Of a stretch of 64,000 nucleotides of DNA, positions 37,826 to 52,100 are shown in pieces. The DNA comes from Gibbula magus (taxonomy: Eukaryota; Mollusca; Gastropoda; Trochida; Trochidae). How positions within the stretch are numbered: the first letter of the stretch is position 1; the number at the start of each line of letters is the position of its first letter. A program made the translations under genes and the position numbers. The notes beneath the pieces were generated by a model. The model did not search any database. It was not told the DNA's origin and was given only the letters and a program-made list of their open reading frames with translations. The DNA is taken from NCBI GenBank assembly GCA_936450465.1, contig OW388289.1, forward strand, positions 76,186,593 to 76,250,592. Reading direction: 5' to 3'.

Positions 37826-39025
37826 TTTGGTCTTCTCAAATTCACAATGATAATATTATATTAATTTGAAATGATCAAAACTGACAATTGTACAGTAAAT
37901 CTAAAATGGGTGATTATTTGGATAACAAAAATGTCACGAACAGATGAGAACCGTTGACAAAATCAGCTTGTTGTAAAATCTAACCATTTAACAGCCGTTA
38001 TGCTCTATCCTAACATAGGCGATAACATTAATCATTTCATATGGTTCAGTGGACTTGATTTATATTCAATAAAATATGGATTATAAAACTGACAAGCTTG
38101 ATAGAAGGGTTAAGGTTAGATGTAATGTAGAGCAAATCGATTGTAACATAAAGAATTAGTTGATCAAAACAATGCCATCACAATTTCCGGGTGAGGTGAT
38201 ATATGTGGAAATAAGCATTTTATGGGATGCTCTGTGGCTTTTGGCGATATTCATTTAATCATGTTTAAATGACATGTAGTATAAAGAAACAGTCTGTTGA
38301 CAATGGAAACAATCATATTAAAAACATACATTGAGTTATTTTTAAAATGTTAACGCATTTTAGTTTTGGAATGTTGATATTAAACGTCTGAATTTGAGCA
38401 ATTGTAACATATTAATATAAGTTGATATGTATCATAAGAATGTAAATGTCTATGCAATGGATCAAAATAGCATTGATTATATAAAAAACCTGTGTTATTT
38501 TAGTTTAATACCCTGGAACAATCCTAAATGCTAAGAATAATTAAAGTTGTATCTTGAAACTATTTAATTCAAGTATTAAATTGACCTATATGTATAATTA
38601 TGGACGACACGTTTTAAAGTAGTATTGTTCCAAAACCATGAGGCACTGCTCCCCTCACCCCATACATATGATAGGCTTTTGTTAACTTAATTCACTCAAT
38701 ATTGCTTTTCATTATTGCTTTCCATCTTACTCGCAACAAGTTCCATGACAACTCTCATGTAGACCACAATGAATTGTAGCAGCTTTAATTCTGACAATTT
38801 CAACGTTTCACGTTTCAATTGTCCATACCTCCATACTAGTGAAAGCAATTCTTGACAAATTGAATTCCCAAAAGTCTGTGGGTTAGGTTTCACATATCTC
38901 ATATTGTTAATGTGCCTCACCGTCCTAACCAGAAGAAAAGGTACTAATTTGTTGTGAACAGACATTATCGCCGTAGTTTGCCACCGCCAGTTGAACAACA
39001 AGAATTGTGTCCCATGGCAGGTGAG

Positions 39026-39170
39026 AGATATACCCATACTTTTCCGAGTGTATCGAATGATACCCTACACTTTTCCCCGTGGGGCCCATACGAGGCGGAG
39101 CCGAGTAAGGCTCCAGCGGGGAAAAGTGTAGGGTATCATTTGATACACGAGGAAAAGTATGGGTATATCT
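39026..39170. repeat. Large hairpin, 54-bp arms
   Basis: Arms 39026-39079 and 39117-39170 are complementary at 51 of 54 positions. The 37-nt spacer contains a second stem, GGAGCC/GGCTCC, around GAGTAA. The left arm starts AGATATACCCATACTTTTCC. Expected to form a strong hairpin or cruciform. Confidence 0.95.
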
Positions 39171-39544
39171 GTCTTATACCCCACTTACGGTCGAGTGTAA
39201 GCGGATACTATTTCTAAACATATACAGCTGTAAACAAGCTTGTGCATGAAACGCACAACCCAAATACGGCCTCGTCTGTGACAACGCAGCCCGTGCTGCG
39301 TTGTATGGTTACCCATGTTTGGGGCTCGAAATCTAATTGATATGGCCCAATGACGGCATTGTCAACGCAGATGCACGTGCATCTTGCTGAAATGTACAGC
39401 TAACGCTATAAACACCATGGCTAATGTCAACGTGGCCAAAGTGTAGAGAAACCGAAACAACTTTCAGTATGTTAAGACATTTTGCACCCAAAATTAAATT
39501 ACATTCTTATATAAAAAGAAAAACATAAATTTGTGATATTATTC

Positions 39545-39620
39545 AACGGACTTCATGGTGTAATGGATAGGTCGTTCGGCCAGAAAGCAACAGGACACGG
39601 GTTCGATCCCAGGTTCCTTA
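39545..39620 (+). other. tRNA-like sequence (probable SINE head)
   Basis: TGGTGTAATGGATAGG resembles a pol III A box and GGGTTCGATCCC a B box, about 45 bp apart. The T stem has mismatches and the acceptor ends (GACTTCA against TTCCTTA) do not pair, so this is not a functional tRNA. It sits inside the hairpin-rich insert. Confidence 0.6.
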
Positions 39621-39704
39621 TATGTTCATTTATAATCTGACATTTTATAAAGTATCATCACTTAGAATTTGGAAATTGACTACATTGTTTCTCAGTTGTT
39701 AAAA

Positions 39705-39815
39705 AGTGTAGGTATATTAGAAAAGTGTAGGTATATCAGAAAAAGTGTAGGTATATCAGAAAAGTATAGGTATATCAGAAAAAGTGTAGGTGTATCGGCT
39801 AATACACCTACACTT
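39705..39815 (+). repeat. 20-bp tandem array ending in a 14-bp hairpin
   Basis: Five units of about 19-21 bp, AAAAGTGTAGGTATATCAG. The last runs into a perfect stem AAGTGTAGGTGTAT/ATACACCTACACTT (39782-39795, 39802-39815) with the loop CGGCTA. The unit shares AAAAGTGTAGG with the arm of the large hairpin at 39026-39170, so the two features have a common origin. Confidence 0.9.
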
Positions 39816-40767
39816 GTAACAAAAGAAACCATAGCAACGAGACTGGAAGTGGGGTATAATCATAGTTTGCTTGTTTATGTTAGTACAATTCGTATTCAGT
39901 GTTTCGTGAAATCCATTCAGTGTTTAACAGTTTTGTCATTAAACAACAAACTATGTGTGTATTACTTTGGGTAGTTGTTATGTGAAGGTGACTCTAGCTA
40001 ACATTAATATTGTTTTATTTTGGATCACACAATCTACAATAGAATGTTGTTTTGTTTACCATACTGTCAGAGCTGAACCAAAAGTCTGTTTTGACAAGGC
40101 CTCGGTGGCTTAAAGGTTATTATTGTTGCTGTTCAGTGCTGGTTGATTAACACTTCAAGTCTGAAAGATCTTGGAATCAATCATTCCAGACAGCAGGATC
40201 CACTCTCTTGAATCAAATTTAAACTGTAATCAAACTTGGAAACATACACAGTGTATTACTTCTCAAGTTTTAAATAGTTAATATTATAACAAATTTTTCA
40301 TCACAAGCTCTTAACTATTGAATTCAAATTCTTTGTTTATGTAGCAAAACATTGAATTGGAGCCGTCCGTTACTTACCACTAATCTTTAATGATGAACAA
40401 CAAATCGTGTGTAACATTTGTTTAATGTCTCTTTAATGGGTGATGTTAGGCTTCTCAAACGTGGTCAGGAATGAAATTAAATCTTTAAATCTTAGTTTAA
40501 TAAACGCTTTGACATAAAATCTTGCAAGTTGAACAGACGTTACATACACCTGTGTATATTGCTATGAATATAGCTGTAAGTGAGTTTAACAACATAATAT
40601 TTCCCAGATAAAAACTAATGTGTATCGTGAATTTAAATGTGCTTATCACTATTAGCTCAAAACTAAAATTGCAGTATTTTGAATTATTATTTAGTGATAA
40701 ATTTGATGAATAATATCTCTTTGTGATTGATACCACTTTAAGCAGTAAACTGCAAACAACAATTGAT

Positions 40768-40818
40768 ATCGTTATCGTTATCGTTATCGTTATCGTTATC
40801 GTTATATCGTTATCGTTT
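40768..40818 (+). repeat. (ATCGTT)n hexanucleotide array, copy 1
   Basis: About eight hexamers with one ATATCG break. The matching array in copy 2 is at 55018-55067. Confidence 0.95.
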
Positions 40819-43206
40819 TATTACAAATTTTTCATCACTGTTTGCTGTTTTATGAGTTTTTTACTTTTCATTTTAACCTTTTTATTATTGAATTGAGATC
40901 GTTGTTTCTGAAGCAAATCATTTCATTGGAGCCTTTCGTTAACATATTACTTGCCAGTACTCTTAAATGATGAAGCATCAAATCTTGTGTAACATTAGTT
41001 TAAAGTCTCTTTAATGGGCGATGTTAGGCTTGACAAACGCGATCAGGAATTAAATTAAATCTTTTGTCAGAAACTATCAGTTGAATTCAATGTAACAAGA
41101 TAAAAGGAATATTTAACAAATTTAAAATAAATTCAGCAAATTAATTTTAGACACTTCCTCTTGTGGTAAATTGATTATTCAATAAATATTTTCACAGAAA
41201 ATTGCATCAAGAGAAATCCTTTTTGCTTGAATACTGCTGAATACATTGTGACATTGAGCAGATACATGTATGTTTTTTAGCACCATTATTTCATTTAACA
41301 CTGATTTAGCATTGGACTTTAAATTATCATCTAAAGCTTTAGTTTTATGTGATCTGTAGTAAAGGTATATGATATTGTGTTACAATTACAGCAATTCATT
41401 TAAACCTTTTTCTTTCTATAAAACAGCTACTCATTTAACAACGAGTGCATTATTGTATGTCATAACATTACAACTTTTTAAGCTTGCTACCATCTTGCCT
41501 TTCAGAAGAGGTTTCCAAACAAAGGATTTTTCCAAAATGCCATTGATTTTACATTAGGGCATCTGACAGGACCTTCCCTCATCTCCTAACTGCATTAATA
41601 CTCCAGTAATAATCACATTTAAATTCACGTTACACATTAAGTTTTATCTGGGGAATATTCCGCTGTTAAACTCACTTACATCTATTTTCAATTAGAATTT
41701 CATAGAAATATACACGTAACGTGTACGTAACGTATATTTAGCTTGCAAGATTTTATGTTGATATTTGTATTATGATCATGCCTTTAATGTCTGAAATATA
41801 AGTTTATACAAATTAGTTTTTATCAATGGACGCATGAAAAGTTGACATACTGTAATTATCAGAATGCATCTCAAATTCTACCTCCACATATCCAGATGGC
41901 GATTCCTTGTAAAAATGTCTTATTAAATGTAACATGTCCGTGCTATTTGCAAAAATCAATAATTAACATTTGACGTCTTCTATAAACTAATGGCATAGTA
42001 GGTCGGACTCATTTCATTTAAAATTAAAGCAATTAAGCTTCAAGGAAAAAATATTATAACAGATAAATTGAGCATCCACGTTGCAAGGAAAGTATTCATA
42101 TGATTGTCAGTGATGACAGGGAAAAGGTAATACATCTAATCACCAAATAGCATTTGGTGCCACATGGTCTTCTGCCAAGTACAGGTTCTGCAACAATGGG
42201 CGTGGTGTATCACACTCACAATGCCAGTTGCGCATGCGTTATCACAGAATCTACATTGATCTGAATTTATTTGCAATATTTTGGTATAGAGTTAAAATAT
42301 AAATTTACATATTTACATATTCAGATATCAGATTTCTGAGTTGAGATGAACATTTACATTTACATTTACTTGAACGATAAGATGACTGACTTGTATTACC
42401 GAGTTGAGATATTTAATTTTCAAGTTACATCCATTTTTAGTTTTAATGCAAAACTCACTTGTGTACGTGTGTTCGCATCAGGATTAAATATCAATGTGGT
42501 CTTAATGAATATTCTAGTTGACTATCTAAATATGTCTAATGTTATTTTAGGCTTGTATAAGAAAATATGTTCACCAAATATTATCCAGATGATTACTTTA
42601 TGTTGATGATGGGCTCATTCATGGCATTACTGATGGAATCAATGAATATCAATGGACTCCTATCCTAAGTTCTACTAAGAAGCATACCATCAGCTGTTCC
42701 CATATGTCGAGATTTCATAACATCGGCCATCCTCAATCATGGAGATTTAAACTGGAATATTATTCAATAAAGGATGAATCTCTGATGGATTAAACCAATA
42801 AGTTTGTGAATATGAGGTCGGATTTAATATATCACACCAATCCATTCAAATGTTATCAACAATGTTAAATTATATACTATCTGTTAAGTGTTAAGACCTT
42901 TTTAACACCATGAACTAATTGCCTTTACAACCAGTGTGGCCAAGATGGTCTCCTTCCTGCCAGCATCGTGTAATTGTTCCTTTTACCTTTTACCAAGTTT
43001 TTGAGGAACCCCCGGAGCTAGTAATATCGATGTTTTACATAAGTTAATTCAATCAGTATGAAAAGGGCATAAGTAAAGTAAAGTGAGGACAGGAGAAAAG
43101 GTAGAGTATTTGATTAAGTTAAAATCGATGATATATATGTATAATATTTCTTGTTCTCTTGTTCCCTTAAAAAATTAACTGTTAAAAGGGGCTAATGAAA
43201 CTTCAC

Positions 43207-43740
43207 GACCATTAATAGTGCACGAGTCAAATGGAGCTATAAAATGAGCATCGATAGTGCATGAGTCAAATGGAGCTATGAAATGAGCATAAATAGTGCA
43301 TGAGTCAAATGGAGCTATGAAATAAGCATCGATAGTGCATGAGTCAAATGGAGCTAGGAATTCAGCATCAATAGTGCATGAGTCAAATGGATCTAGGAAA
43401 TCAGCATCAATAGTGCATGAGTCTAATGGAGCTATGAAATGAGCATCAATAGTGCAGGAGTCAAATGGAGCTAGGAAATGAGCATATATAGTGCAGGAGT
43501 CAAATGGAGCTATGAAATCAGCATCAATAGTGCATGAGTCAAATGGAGCTAGGAAATGAGCATCAATAGTACATGAGTCAAATGGAGCTAGGAAATCAGC
43601 ATCAATAGTGCATGAGTCAATGGAGCTAGGAAATCAGCATCAATAGTGCATGAATCAAATGGAGCTGGGAAATCAGCATCAATAGTGTATGAGTCAAATG
43701 GAGCTAGGAAATGAACATTAATTGTGTATGAGGCAAAGGG
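43207..43740 (+). repeat. 39-bp minisatellite, copy 1 array (about 13-14 units)
   Basis: Same unit as 12536-12833 but nearly twice as long. Most units contain TGAGTCA, a perfect AP-1/bZIP consensus heptamer. The ends degenerate into TGTATGAGGCAAAGGG. It lies about 80 bp upstream of the AAAGAC site that is occupied in copy 0. Confidence 0.95.
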
Positions 43741-43815
43741 TTTCAGGAGATGCCTAAAAACAATGACATCTGAAAGAGACTTCTTTTGAACGTTGAAAGA
43801 AAATCTATTGACAGT

Positions 43816-43821
43816 AAAGAC
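43816..43821. other. Empty insertion site of the giant element (copy 1)
   Basis: ACAGTAAAGACAGTGTTATT is continuous here, with one AAAGAC and no insertion. Confidence 0.85.
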
Positions 43822-44370
43822 AGTGTTATTTTATTATCTACAGTGATGTTTGTAAAGATCACTGACTGACAGCATTAAAAAATAATTTTACGTTGGTTTA
43901 ATTTAAGTAATTAACAACAACTGAATTACATTAATATATTTTTCTCTTAATAATAACACACAGGTCAACGATCAACGCAACTATCCCTTTATATCTATTA
44001 AATACAGATGTTCACCGTTGTAATTTAAATGGGATAACATTTAAATTTTTACTTGTTTCAAAGCGTCATCTAAGTTTCTAGCTAAATGTTGTGTCAAAGG
44101 CTTTTAATTTCATAATAGCCATTGATTTAATTTTCAAAGAAGCAAGTGAAGAATATCTAAAGGTTGATCAATATGGCCATTAGGGGAAGTGTTAAAACCA
44201 GATTGGCTGAATATGTTCCGGTTGGTGGAAAGCTTTCTCCTATCTCGTTTACATAAAACATTAACCTCAGCTTCCTGATAAACTATTTCCATTCATTCGC
44301 GTCAGGCCACCTTCCAATGAATTACTAAAGTAATTTAATGCTATTGGGGATGTTCTTTCATAACAGTAAG

Positions 44371-44372
44371 AT

Positions 44373-44405
<33 letters not shown>

Positions 44406-44564
44406 CAGTAGTAGTAGCAGTCGTTGTAGTAGTAGGAGCAGTAGCAGTAGCAGCAGTAGTAGTAGTAGTAGTAGCAGCAGCAGTGTCAGTGTCAGTATCA
44501 GTAGTAGTAGTAGCAGCAGCATCAGTAGCAGTAGTAGCAGCAGCAGCAGTAGCAGTAGTAGTGA

Positions 44565-44620
<56 letters not shown>
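44371..44620. repeat. AGT/AGC microsatellite (third array)
   Basis: About 250 bp, homologous to 24021-24586. The poly-Ser frame that runs out of it (44338-44901) continues into sequence shared with copy 0, where the frame is broken, so it is not a gene. Confidence 0.95.
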
Positions 44621-47600
44621 TGGTGATCAAACGTTTTTCAAATAACCTTGTTGTTTATGTTGCAAGAACTACATCTGATCCTAACTGCATAGTTACTACT
44701 AAATCTCAGTCAAAAAGAATTAACTTTAAAAGTCAATATCATGTGTTTGATAGCTGGAATGTTTCCCCTGTTCTCCAGAAACATAAAGACAGACTGGTCA
44801 GCCTCAAAGGGTCACATTTATTGCAGATGTCAGTGATAGTCGAGTCTGGTGCCTCGGAAGTCAATGCTGCAGTGGCAATATTCATCTTTGTTATCTTGTA
44901 GGGTAACAGAGTCCTTCTTGATCTAGTTCACAGTCAGACCACATTTGTTAATTGTATGTGCACTATGTCTGTGAAATATCGATTATGGTATAATTCTACT
45001 ATTAGTTGTGATAGACACCAAAGATGTAAACCTTGAAGAGACAGCACAACACTTCACACACAATCATTTCTAAAATCGTATTTGTTAAGCAGCATGATAC
45101 GGTATTAATTATTTGAAACAAAACAAAAATGGAAACAGACAACGTGAGATTTGAACGAGGCTATTTGTTCAGGAATAGCGTGTCAGTAAAATGACTAGAT
45201 AATGTTAACTTCAACTGAAAATAGTGGCGGGTTCTTTGTTATTTGTCACTTCCTTGACATGACCGTTAGTTTTAATCTCAAAGTCGGTAATATAAACAGT
45301 AAACCAAGTACAAAAAAGAATTAGAGCTTATTATTGACAATATTGATTGTTATACCCCCGCTACGACTTAGAAGGGGATATTTACTGCTTGGCGTGTCCA
45401 TGCATGTGTACATGCATGCGTGTCTCAGAAATAGTGGTATACGACTTAGAATCTTTAAATTAGGTATAGAAGTGACCGTGGACGCTGACATTTTGACTTT
45501 TTTTGGTTTCAACTCCAAGGTTCAATTTTCTTTCTAACTTGACCTAAAACGGTCCAATTTCGGGGGTGAGAAAATAGAACCATAGAAAGTGCTAGAAATG
45601 GAGACAAAGAAGGGATGAGAAATGGATAAAGTGATAATGCAGTGAAGACGTTATAATATACTAATTTAAGTGGACGTATTCTCGAACAAATGGTCTTAGA
45701 TTCAAACAATATGCTTTATTTTGTTTCATGTGGATGAATTTCTTCAGCTGCATGCCAAATCCAATCTTGATTTAGATCCAACTGTGCAGGACTACAATAA
45801 CCCCATATATTCAAAGGTTATTTTCATTATAGCCAAACACAAGTTCTTGTTTTAAAATATAACTACTCAGAGGCGTCCCCAAGCCAACTGTATTGATTAA
45901 AGCCAAAAACACTCCAGTGAAGAATATTTGGAGAATGCCTTTTCATGAATGTCAGTTGATCCATGTCGATTGCCTCTTGAGATATTTCTGTCTCTTGGTT
46001 TCACAACTTTTTACATAGAATACATTTGCAAGAAATGGTATTACCTCAGGAGGGCATTTTATGCAATGTTTGCCTTTGAAGTGTTTACTAAGATTACGCC
46101 ATAGAATGTTCTTGAAGTCATGGATACTGTTTTAATGCAAAGGTTTTAATCCAGAGTAATCTCAGCAATGCTCTTCTTGGGGAGTTTTGAAAAAAACCAT
46201 AAACATTATGATGTATTGACATACTTGTGGTGATTTTGTCATATGAATCTATTTCAAATTAAGAAAAACTGAGAAATATGAGAATGAAATTTTTGCTTGA
46301 AAGACTGTTATTGAAGTCTAATCGAAATCAAAATTATATGGGGCTGCACCTGAACACACAAGTAGGTGAACCAATTTTTTGGGCAAACTAGTGTGTGTGG
46401 TTCACTAAGACCCATGTGATTTATCATTGTTTTTTTCCCCCATATCATCTATCATTGCTGGTATGGGGAAAACCTTTTTTACATGAAACTGTGTGATTTA
46501 AGCGATGACAAATGGGTGATGTGACGTAAGGAGAACTCGTACTGACCTGTGATAAATTGCCTGCTTAATTGGACAATAAATCACAAAAACGTCAAGGTCC
46601 TGGAAAGGTTTTGGAAGCGCTCTTTATTGACCTGTGTGAAACTAACCATTTTAAGGAGGATAAAGAAACTATTAAATCTTGTTCATGATGGTTATGTATT
46701 CTATTTCGATTGCATCACACATGCAATTGATTTCAGTTTTTATTTATAGTTGGAGTCATAACAACATTATTTAGTGTGAGTAACTATTGATCTGTATTAA
46801 AAATTATCATTTTGCTTAAATTGATCTGCTATAAATGATCAAATATATAATTTATCAATGACACCTTTGTTGTGCATGACGTGTCAATATCACGTACATA
46901 CTTACATACTCAATAAGCTGCATCATCATAGTGTGACATGTCAGGCCATATGACTTATCATTGTAAGGATTATCCGCCAATATATACATGGATAACATGT
47001 AATATTTCATTCTCTAACTTAACTTTATCTTAAATGTTTACTTATTATGTTAAACTTCTGAACATAAATTACATATTTTACACTTTTTGATGATTATTTG
47101 TTCTCTCATGATTGTCACCTGTACAACAAACTCATTTGTTTAACCACGTCCATAATACTACTTATATAATACCTTTTGGAAAATATACAATTCATTTATA
47201 TACTATACAAAGCTAGTATTAAACATTTGTTTCATGATTGATTAATTCAAAGTAAACATGTGTGTTCAATTATATGACAACACAATGCTTAAATATAGAA
47301 GCAGAAAACAATTTCAATACTCAATAATCAATATTAACAAACAAAGGTTCATCCTATCTGCGAGTCGTGCTAACAAAAGAAACTATTTCTGAGTGACAGT
47401 TTGTTGTATTCAGAATGAAATAATTCCAATATTTTTTTTGCAGTTAATTTCACCTAGAATTTCAATTTGTGATAAACCTTTGAAGAGAACAATACACCCT
47501 CAATAATATTAATTCCAGATGATTAGAAAACGCAAACGATTGCTTCTAACGTTTTGAGTTGCTATAGTCTTTCAGACGGTAAAAGGCAACAACGCAACAA

Positions 47601-48754
47601 CATATATAAATATTGATTATAATATGTCATTAATGTCACAATACAATTAAAGTATATTAATTACAATGACTCTTTAATAATAACATCTACTGCCTGCAAC
47701 ACCAAGGAACCACTCCAGTAATCGATCTTAACATACACTTAGAAAATTACTTGAACGGTACCTTTAGGTCCATCAATCTATAAAGAATTTTGATTTAATT
47801 TTTCTGTAAATCTTATGTAAAGTATGTGATACTAATGCCATTTGGGACGATTATCATTAACTATTCATTCCTATTTGTTATTCAAATTACTATAGAAGAT
47901 GTACATCTTACCACGATGTTATTCAGCTGCCATAAACTTATTATTGTGCAAGTTGGCTAACTTTTGTAATTTTATCATTCATCTGTTAAAATGTAATACC
48001 AATTAATTTGTCATATAATTAACTTTTTTGGTCATCCAATAGGTCTATTTTCATTTCAATTCGTGGCACATTAAAGAGTCACTACTAAAATTACTGCATG
48101 CCTAATGATATATGCTACCATGCCTAACTGAAAAGCATTTTAACATTCACAAGTTGTAATAAAATTGTTACGAACATTAGGGTCATTTTGTTAAAACCAA
48201 CACAAACGAGGGACAAGCTTGATTTGGGATAGAATAGATATAATCATACTAGAGTTCTGTTATTCCTTCAATGTGCACGTTTTGGCCTGGACCAAAAAGT
48301 TTTAGTGAAGTATTCAAGTCACGAAAAGAACAAAAACCTTATCTTCCTTCTTGCTAGTTCTTTTTGTCATCAATTAAGTTTAACTAAAACTCTGACTCCT
48401 CAAAACACACTGTGGTTTTGGTTTTCTAATTCCGAAAAGGGTTCAGTACTTGGATGTCCCAACTAACAAATGACAGAACGTAGCATATCACAACATTGGT
48501 TGAAGTCTGTTAGTGTTTCCCTAATTCTACAAGGAACATAGCGTCCTCCTTTGAGCAATTATTTCTTGAACAGAAAACACATTTGTTAAGGTCACATATC
48601 GTTTGTTGTAGTTGTGTTTTGACTATGTCGTTACTCTTGATATATGAAATTTTGTTCATTTAAATTTAACCACGAAATAGATATGTGAACATGGTTTTTG
48701 TTTATATGTCATACAAATATTTATTTTAACAATGTTGAATTGTAAGCAATATTA

Positions 48755-49130
48755 ATTTTATAGAAAAGCGAGTAAATATTTAAGGGAATCTCATATAAGA
48801 GATGTTTTCGTGTTTTATGCTCCCTGCTTTGTTTTATATTCAACGATAAAGCACGCCAACTCTTCTTCTATTTTTTATATGAGATGCTTTTCTTTAAAAA
48901 CCGCGGAGATATAATGTTGTTTGCATAAACTATATTTTGAAAATATTAATGCCTCCCGTCATGGACCACATTCTCTAGCATTGCACAATCAAAGTGACGT
49001 AAAATATAACGTCTTTGCTAAGCGACGCTCTAACTGTCCTCTAAAATCACGACCATGTTTTATTGTCTCATAAAGCACGCTGTCGGTCCCATTGACCGGT
49101 TGTGTTTTATTGCCGTAGGTATCTTATATA
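48755..49130. mobile_element. MITE-like insert, copy 2 version
   Basis: Counterpart of 29195-29600 with small deletions around the ATGAGATGC end. Being in both copies, it was in the unit before they separated. Confidence 0.45.
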
Positions 49131-52100
49131 TGAAAATATTACATACTCAGACAGAGTACAGAATTATTAATGGGTCGAAATAAAATCAACTGTTTGTCCA
49201 TGAGAATGTCTTACTTAATATCTAGGTTCATACGGAAGCCTTGAATATTCATACATTGTACGAATGTACATTGCATGAATGTATTCCGGTGATGGTACAT
49301 CTGTAATTCACAAAAGTTGTACAAGTGTATGAGAATATATAAATTCCGCATGGTTCCATATACATGTATAACACAGTGAACGACTTCAATTGTTTGTCAT
49401 AAACAAACTTTTAAGTATTCAATATTCGTTGTATAGTGCAACGAGTTTGAAAATAAATTCTAACTACATCTTGTCTTTGACCTTACTGGTAAGTGAGTCC
49501 GTGAGCATATGTGAGAGTGCAATGAATAAACATTATCTTGATATCATAACCAAAAGTGTTGTTAATATTTTATCCATATTTCTAACAAACTAACCTGACC
49601 TACTCAAATACAGAATCATGAGCTAACTGTAAGGAAATGTAATTCTCCTCCTGAGACACAACATTGTGGCTTGTATGTTGATTCTTCGTTATTAACTTTT
49701 GTGTAGAATCAAGTTGTTGTTGTGTGTAACGCAGTGTGTTCAAAACGGTGTTATGTTAAATAGCCTACGTGTTCTTACTTAGTACAACCATAAACTACTG
49801 AAACTCTAGTACAAGGAAAGACTACCTAATTCTCAAACAGTTAGGGTGTACACAGTACCATTGCCACTTCTAAGATTCAGATCAACTTTGTTTGTCTCTC
49901 TGACAGAGTTGTTTTCTGATTCCATGAAGACTCGGTAGACCTTTTGCAAATACTTTCAATGAGAAACATAAATTCTATGAAAACACGGCATGTCAAGAAA
50001 TAATACAAGGAACTAATGGTCTTTTTCAGAAAACTCCTGATGGAACCGAGACGACGAGTGGAAACTTTGGCTAATGTTTGTATTAGTATGCAGATCACAC
50101 AAGAGAAAAACTTCAAGGCTTCTCGTCTCAATATACAGACGTAGGGTTCTCTCTGGAATGGACCTCGACGCATTTGTATCAATGTCAGTTTGTGTACGTG
50201 TGTGGGTTGTTCTCGTGCAATGCCTCAAGCTATGTTTTATTGATCTACTGCTACACTACTACCACTACTCTTGTTATATAATAGTTGGTTCAAATGGGCA
50301 TACTATCTTCAAAGGACATACTATCTTCAAAGTACCTCACGTTTGCGTTGTTCTCATGCAAGGCCTCAAGCAATTTATGAACACATGCAATGTTTTGTTG
50401 ATCTACTGTTTAATTCTTGTTTTAAGAAGTACATTTATGAGACTGCTATTAATGTATTATAAAGAGGTTATTGTATGATGATGCAGATATTGTGAAAGGT
50501 TGTTACCGATGATATGCTTCATCTTTTTAGGTTTCCGTGGGGGGTTGACCTTTCCAACCGCATCACATGCTTAATTAACAAAATATGTGTCAGTCGCTAA
50601 GTGGTCTCAGTAACTCTTGGGGAATGAATACATTTAAATATGTATGATTTAAAAGAATCCTGCTAAGGAACATTCATCTCAATTTTCAAAATAACGCTAG
50701 GTGGCATTTAGTGACGACAACGACAATCTTTTTATTCTGATATGAAAGGTACAACACGTTTGACTATATCTGTTAGCTTTGATCATTGTGTTGCCAACAG
50801 AAAAGAGTTCATTATAGGTTCCAAACAGTTTTTCGACAATAAGAAAGGGGCTGCAGCACGTTTTCTAATGGAAATAAAGATAAATCATAAAATGGAAAAG
50901 ATGGTACCAATTACAAAAGCGAATGGTTATATAGTTCGGTTAAACAGCGTGGATCTATTTCCCATCCTCGAATTATCAAAAGGTGTTCAAACTAAAATGG
51001 CTGCCAGCAATTAACTTTCATACGTGACATCTTTTCCATGACTACAGATAATCGGTTCGTGTAATGGACTGAGAAGTAAAGATATACTGCAAAAACTTTG
51101 AGTATCAAAGGGAAATTTCAGCATATGAAAAATTAAAATGAATGAGCCCCGTGTCTTTAAATTTTTATTTTGTCAAGTGCAAAATAATTACATTAATATA
51201 ACAACTAGAGCATTTGGGTTTTTCCCCAAAATATACATAAACCATAATATCGATGGATTAGTTTACAATCTTCCCACAGTTCATGACTCTATCCGAACTG
51301 TTGATGAAAAAGAATAGAAATCTATTCAAATTGCATTTAAACGAATTTGTGTAGCTACTTTTTTTTTTAACAAAGACGGTTTCATATAGGTTTAATGACA
51401 TTCAATGTAGGCATATCAGTAAACTTCAACGGTCAAATAATTTTGGAACTATTCAAAAATATATAAAATATAAAAACATTACCGAAAATAAAACGAGTTC
51501 AGCAATGAAGTGAGCTTATTTTATTATTCTAGCACCCTACCACAATACTTCAGGAGGCACTTGCTCCGTTATTGTACATGTTTTGAAAATGAAGATTAAT
51601 CCAAAGATTAACTTCTAATATAAGAGATACTATTTAAAATCTAAGTTCAGGGTTTTTTTTAAAAAAAAACATTCTCAGCCTCCCTATATTCACAAGAAAT
51701 GATGTCTTGCATCTGGGAATTGTATTTATGAAACAATAACATTTCTTACAATTGTGGACATTGTTATAAGACGTTTGAACACGATAGTTAAGTGATTGCA
51801 GCTCAGTTTCTGAATGTAAGACACCAAGTTATCCAGATCATGATTCTCACAACAAACCTCCAATTAACTTATGACTGTTCATGTTGCTTGAATGATTGAA
51901 TGAATGGATGATTTAGAACTAAATTAATAAAAGCAATATTTCTGAGTAACTTTATGATTATGTAAATTGGAAACATGTGGATCATTAATGTTTGAAATAA
52001 TAAATCAATAACATTTTTACAAGAAAAATTAGTGATATCCTGTTCCTAAACCAAATCATAGTATTTATCTGGTTTCACTCACAAACGGTTTCTTTGAAAT

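Larger units (their letters stand above)
39021..39860. mobile_element. Hairpin-rich non-autonomous element in copy 1
   Basis: Copies 0 and 2 run continuously from ...TTGTGTTCTCATTGCAG to TCATAGTTTGC or its equivalent (54085-54113, 8140-8170). Copy 1 has about 840 extra bp between these points. The insert carries a 54-bp-arm hairpin at its left, a tRNA-like promoter region, a 20-bp tandem array and a 14-bp hairpin at its right. TATACCCCACTT (39175-39186) is complementary to AAGTGGGGTATA near the right end (39847-39858). There is no clear target duplication and no coding frame of substance. The class is not recognised. It inserted after the duplication. Confidence 0.7.
28618..48184 (+). repeat. 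Segmental duplication, copy 1 (19.6 kb)
   Basis: Starts at the point equivalent to 1262 and 48185 (ACAAACGAGAGACAAGCTTGA context). Offsets to copy 2 are nearly constant at 19.57-19.60 kb between 28618 and 30930. They then shift to about 15.1 kb because copy 2 lacks the nested module (31411-35345), and to about 14.4 kb because it also lacks the hairpin element (39021-39860). Similarity to copy 2 is high by eye across most of the shared length, including identical small indels. No gene is recognisable within the unit. Confidence 0.9.

Noticed and set aside
39010..39022. Splice donor-like GGCAG/GTGAG at the start of the hairpin element
   Set aside because: Matches the donor consensus, but no coding sequence flanks it and the sibling copies show it arises at the insertion junction.
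39545..39620. Functional tRNA gene
   Set aside because: A-box and B-box are present but the acceptor stem does not pair and the T stem has mismatches. Treated as a SINE-like head. The same reasoning applies to 5484-5540, where only the T arm is perfect.
42346..42606. 86-codon open frame kept almost unchanged at 56494-56754
   Set aside because: The conservation is explained by the recent duplication. The frame is not kept in the older copy near 11600-11940, and there is no known domain.
50742..51014. 90-codon open frame in copy 2
   Set aside because: The equivalent region in copy 1 (35400-35880) lacks the frame, and no domain is visible.
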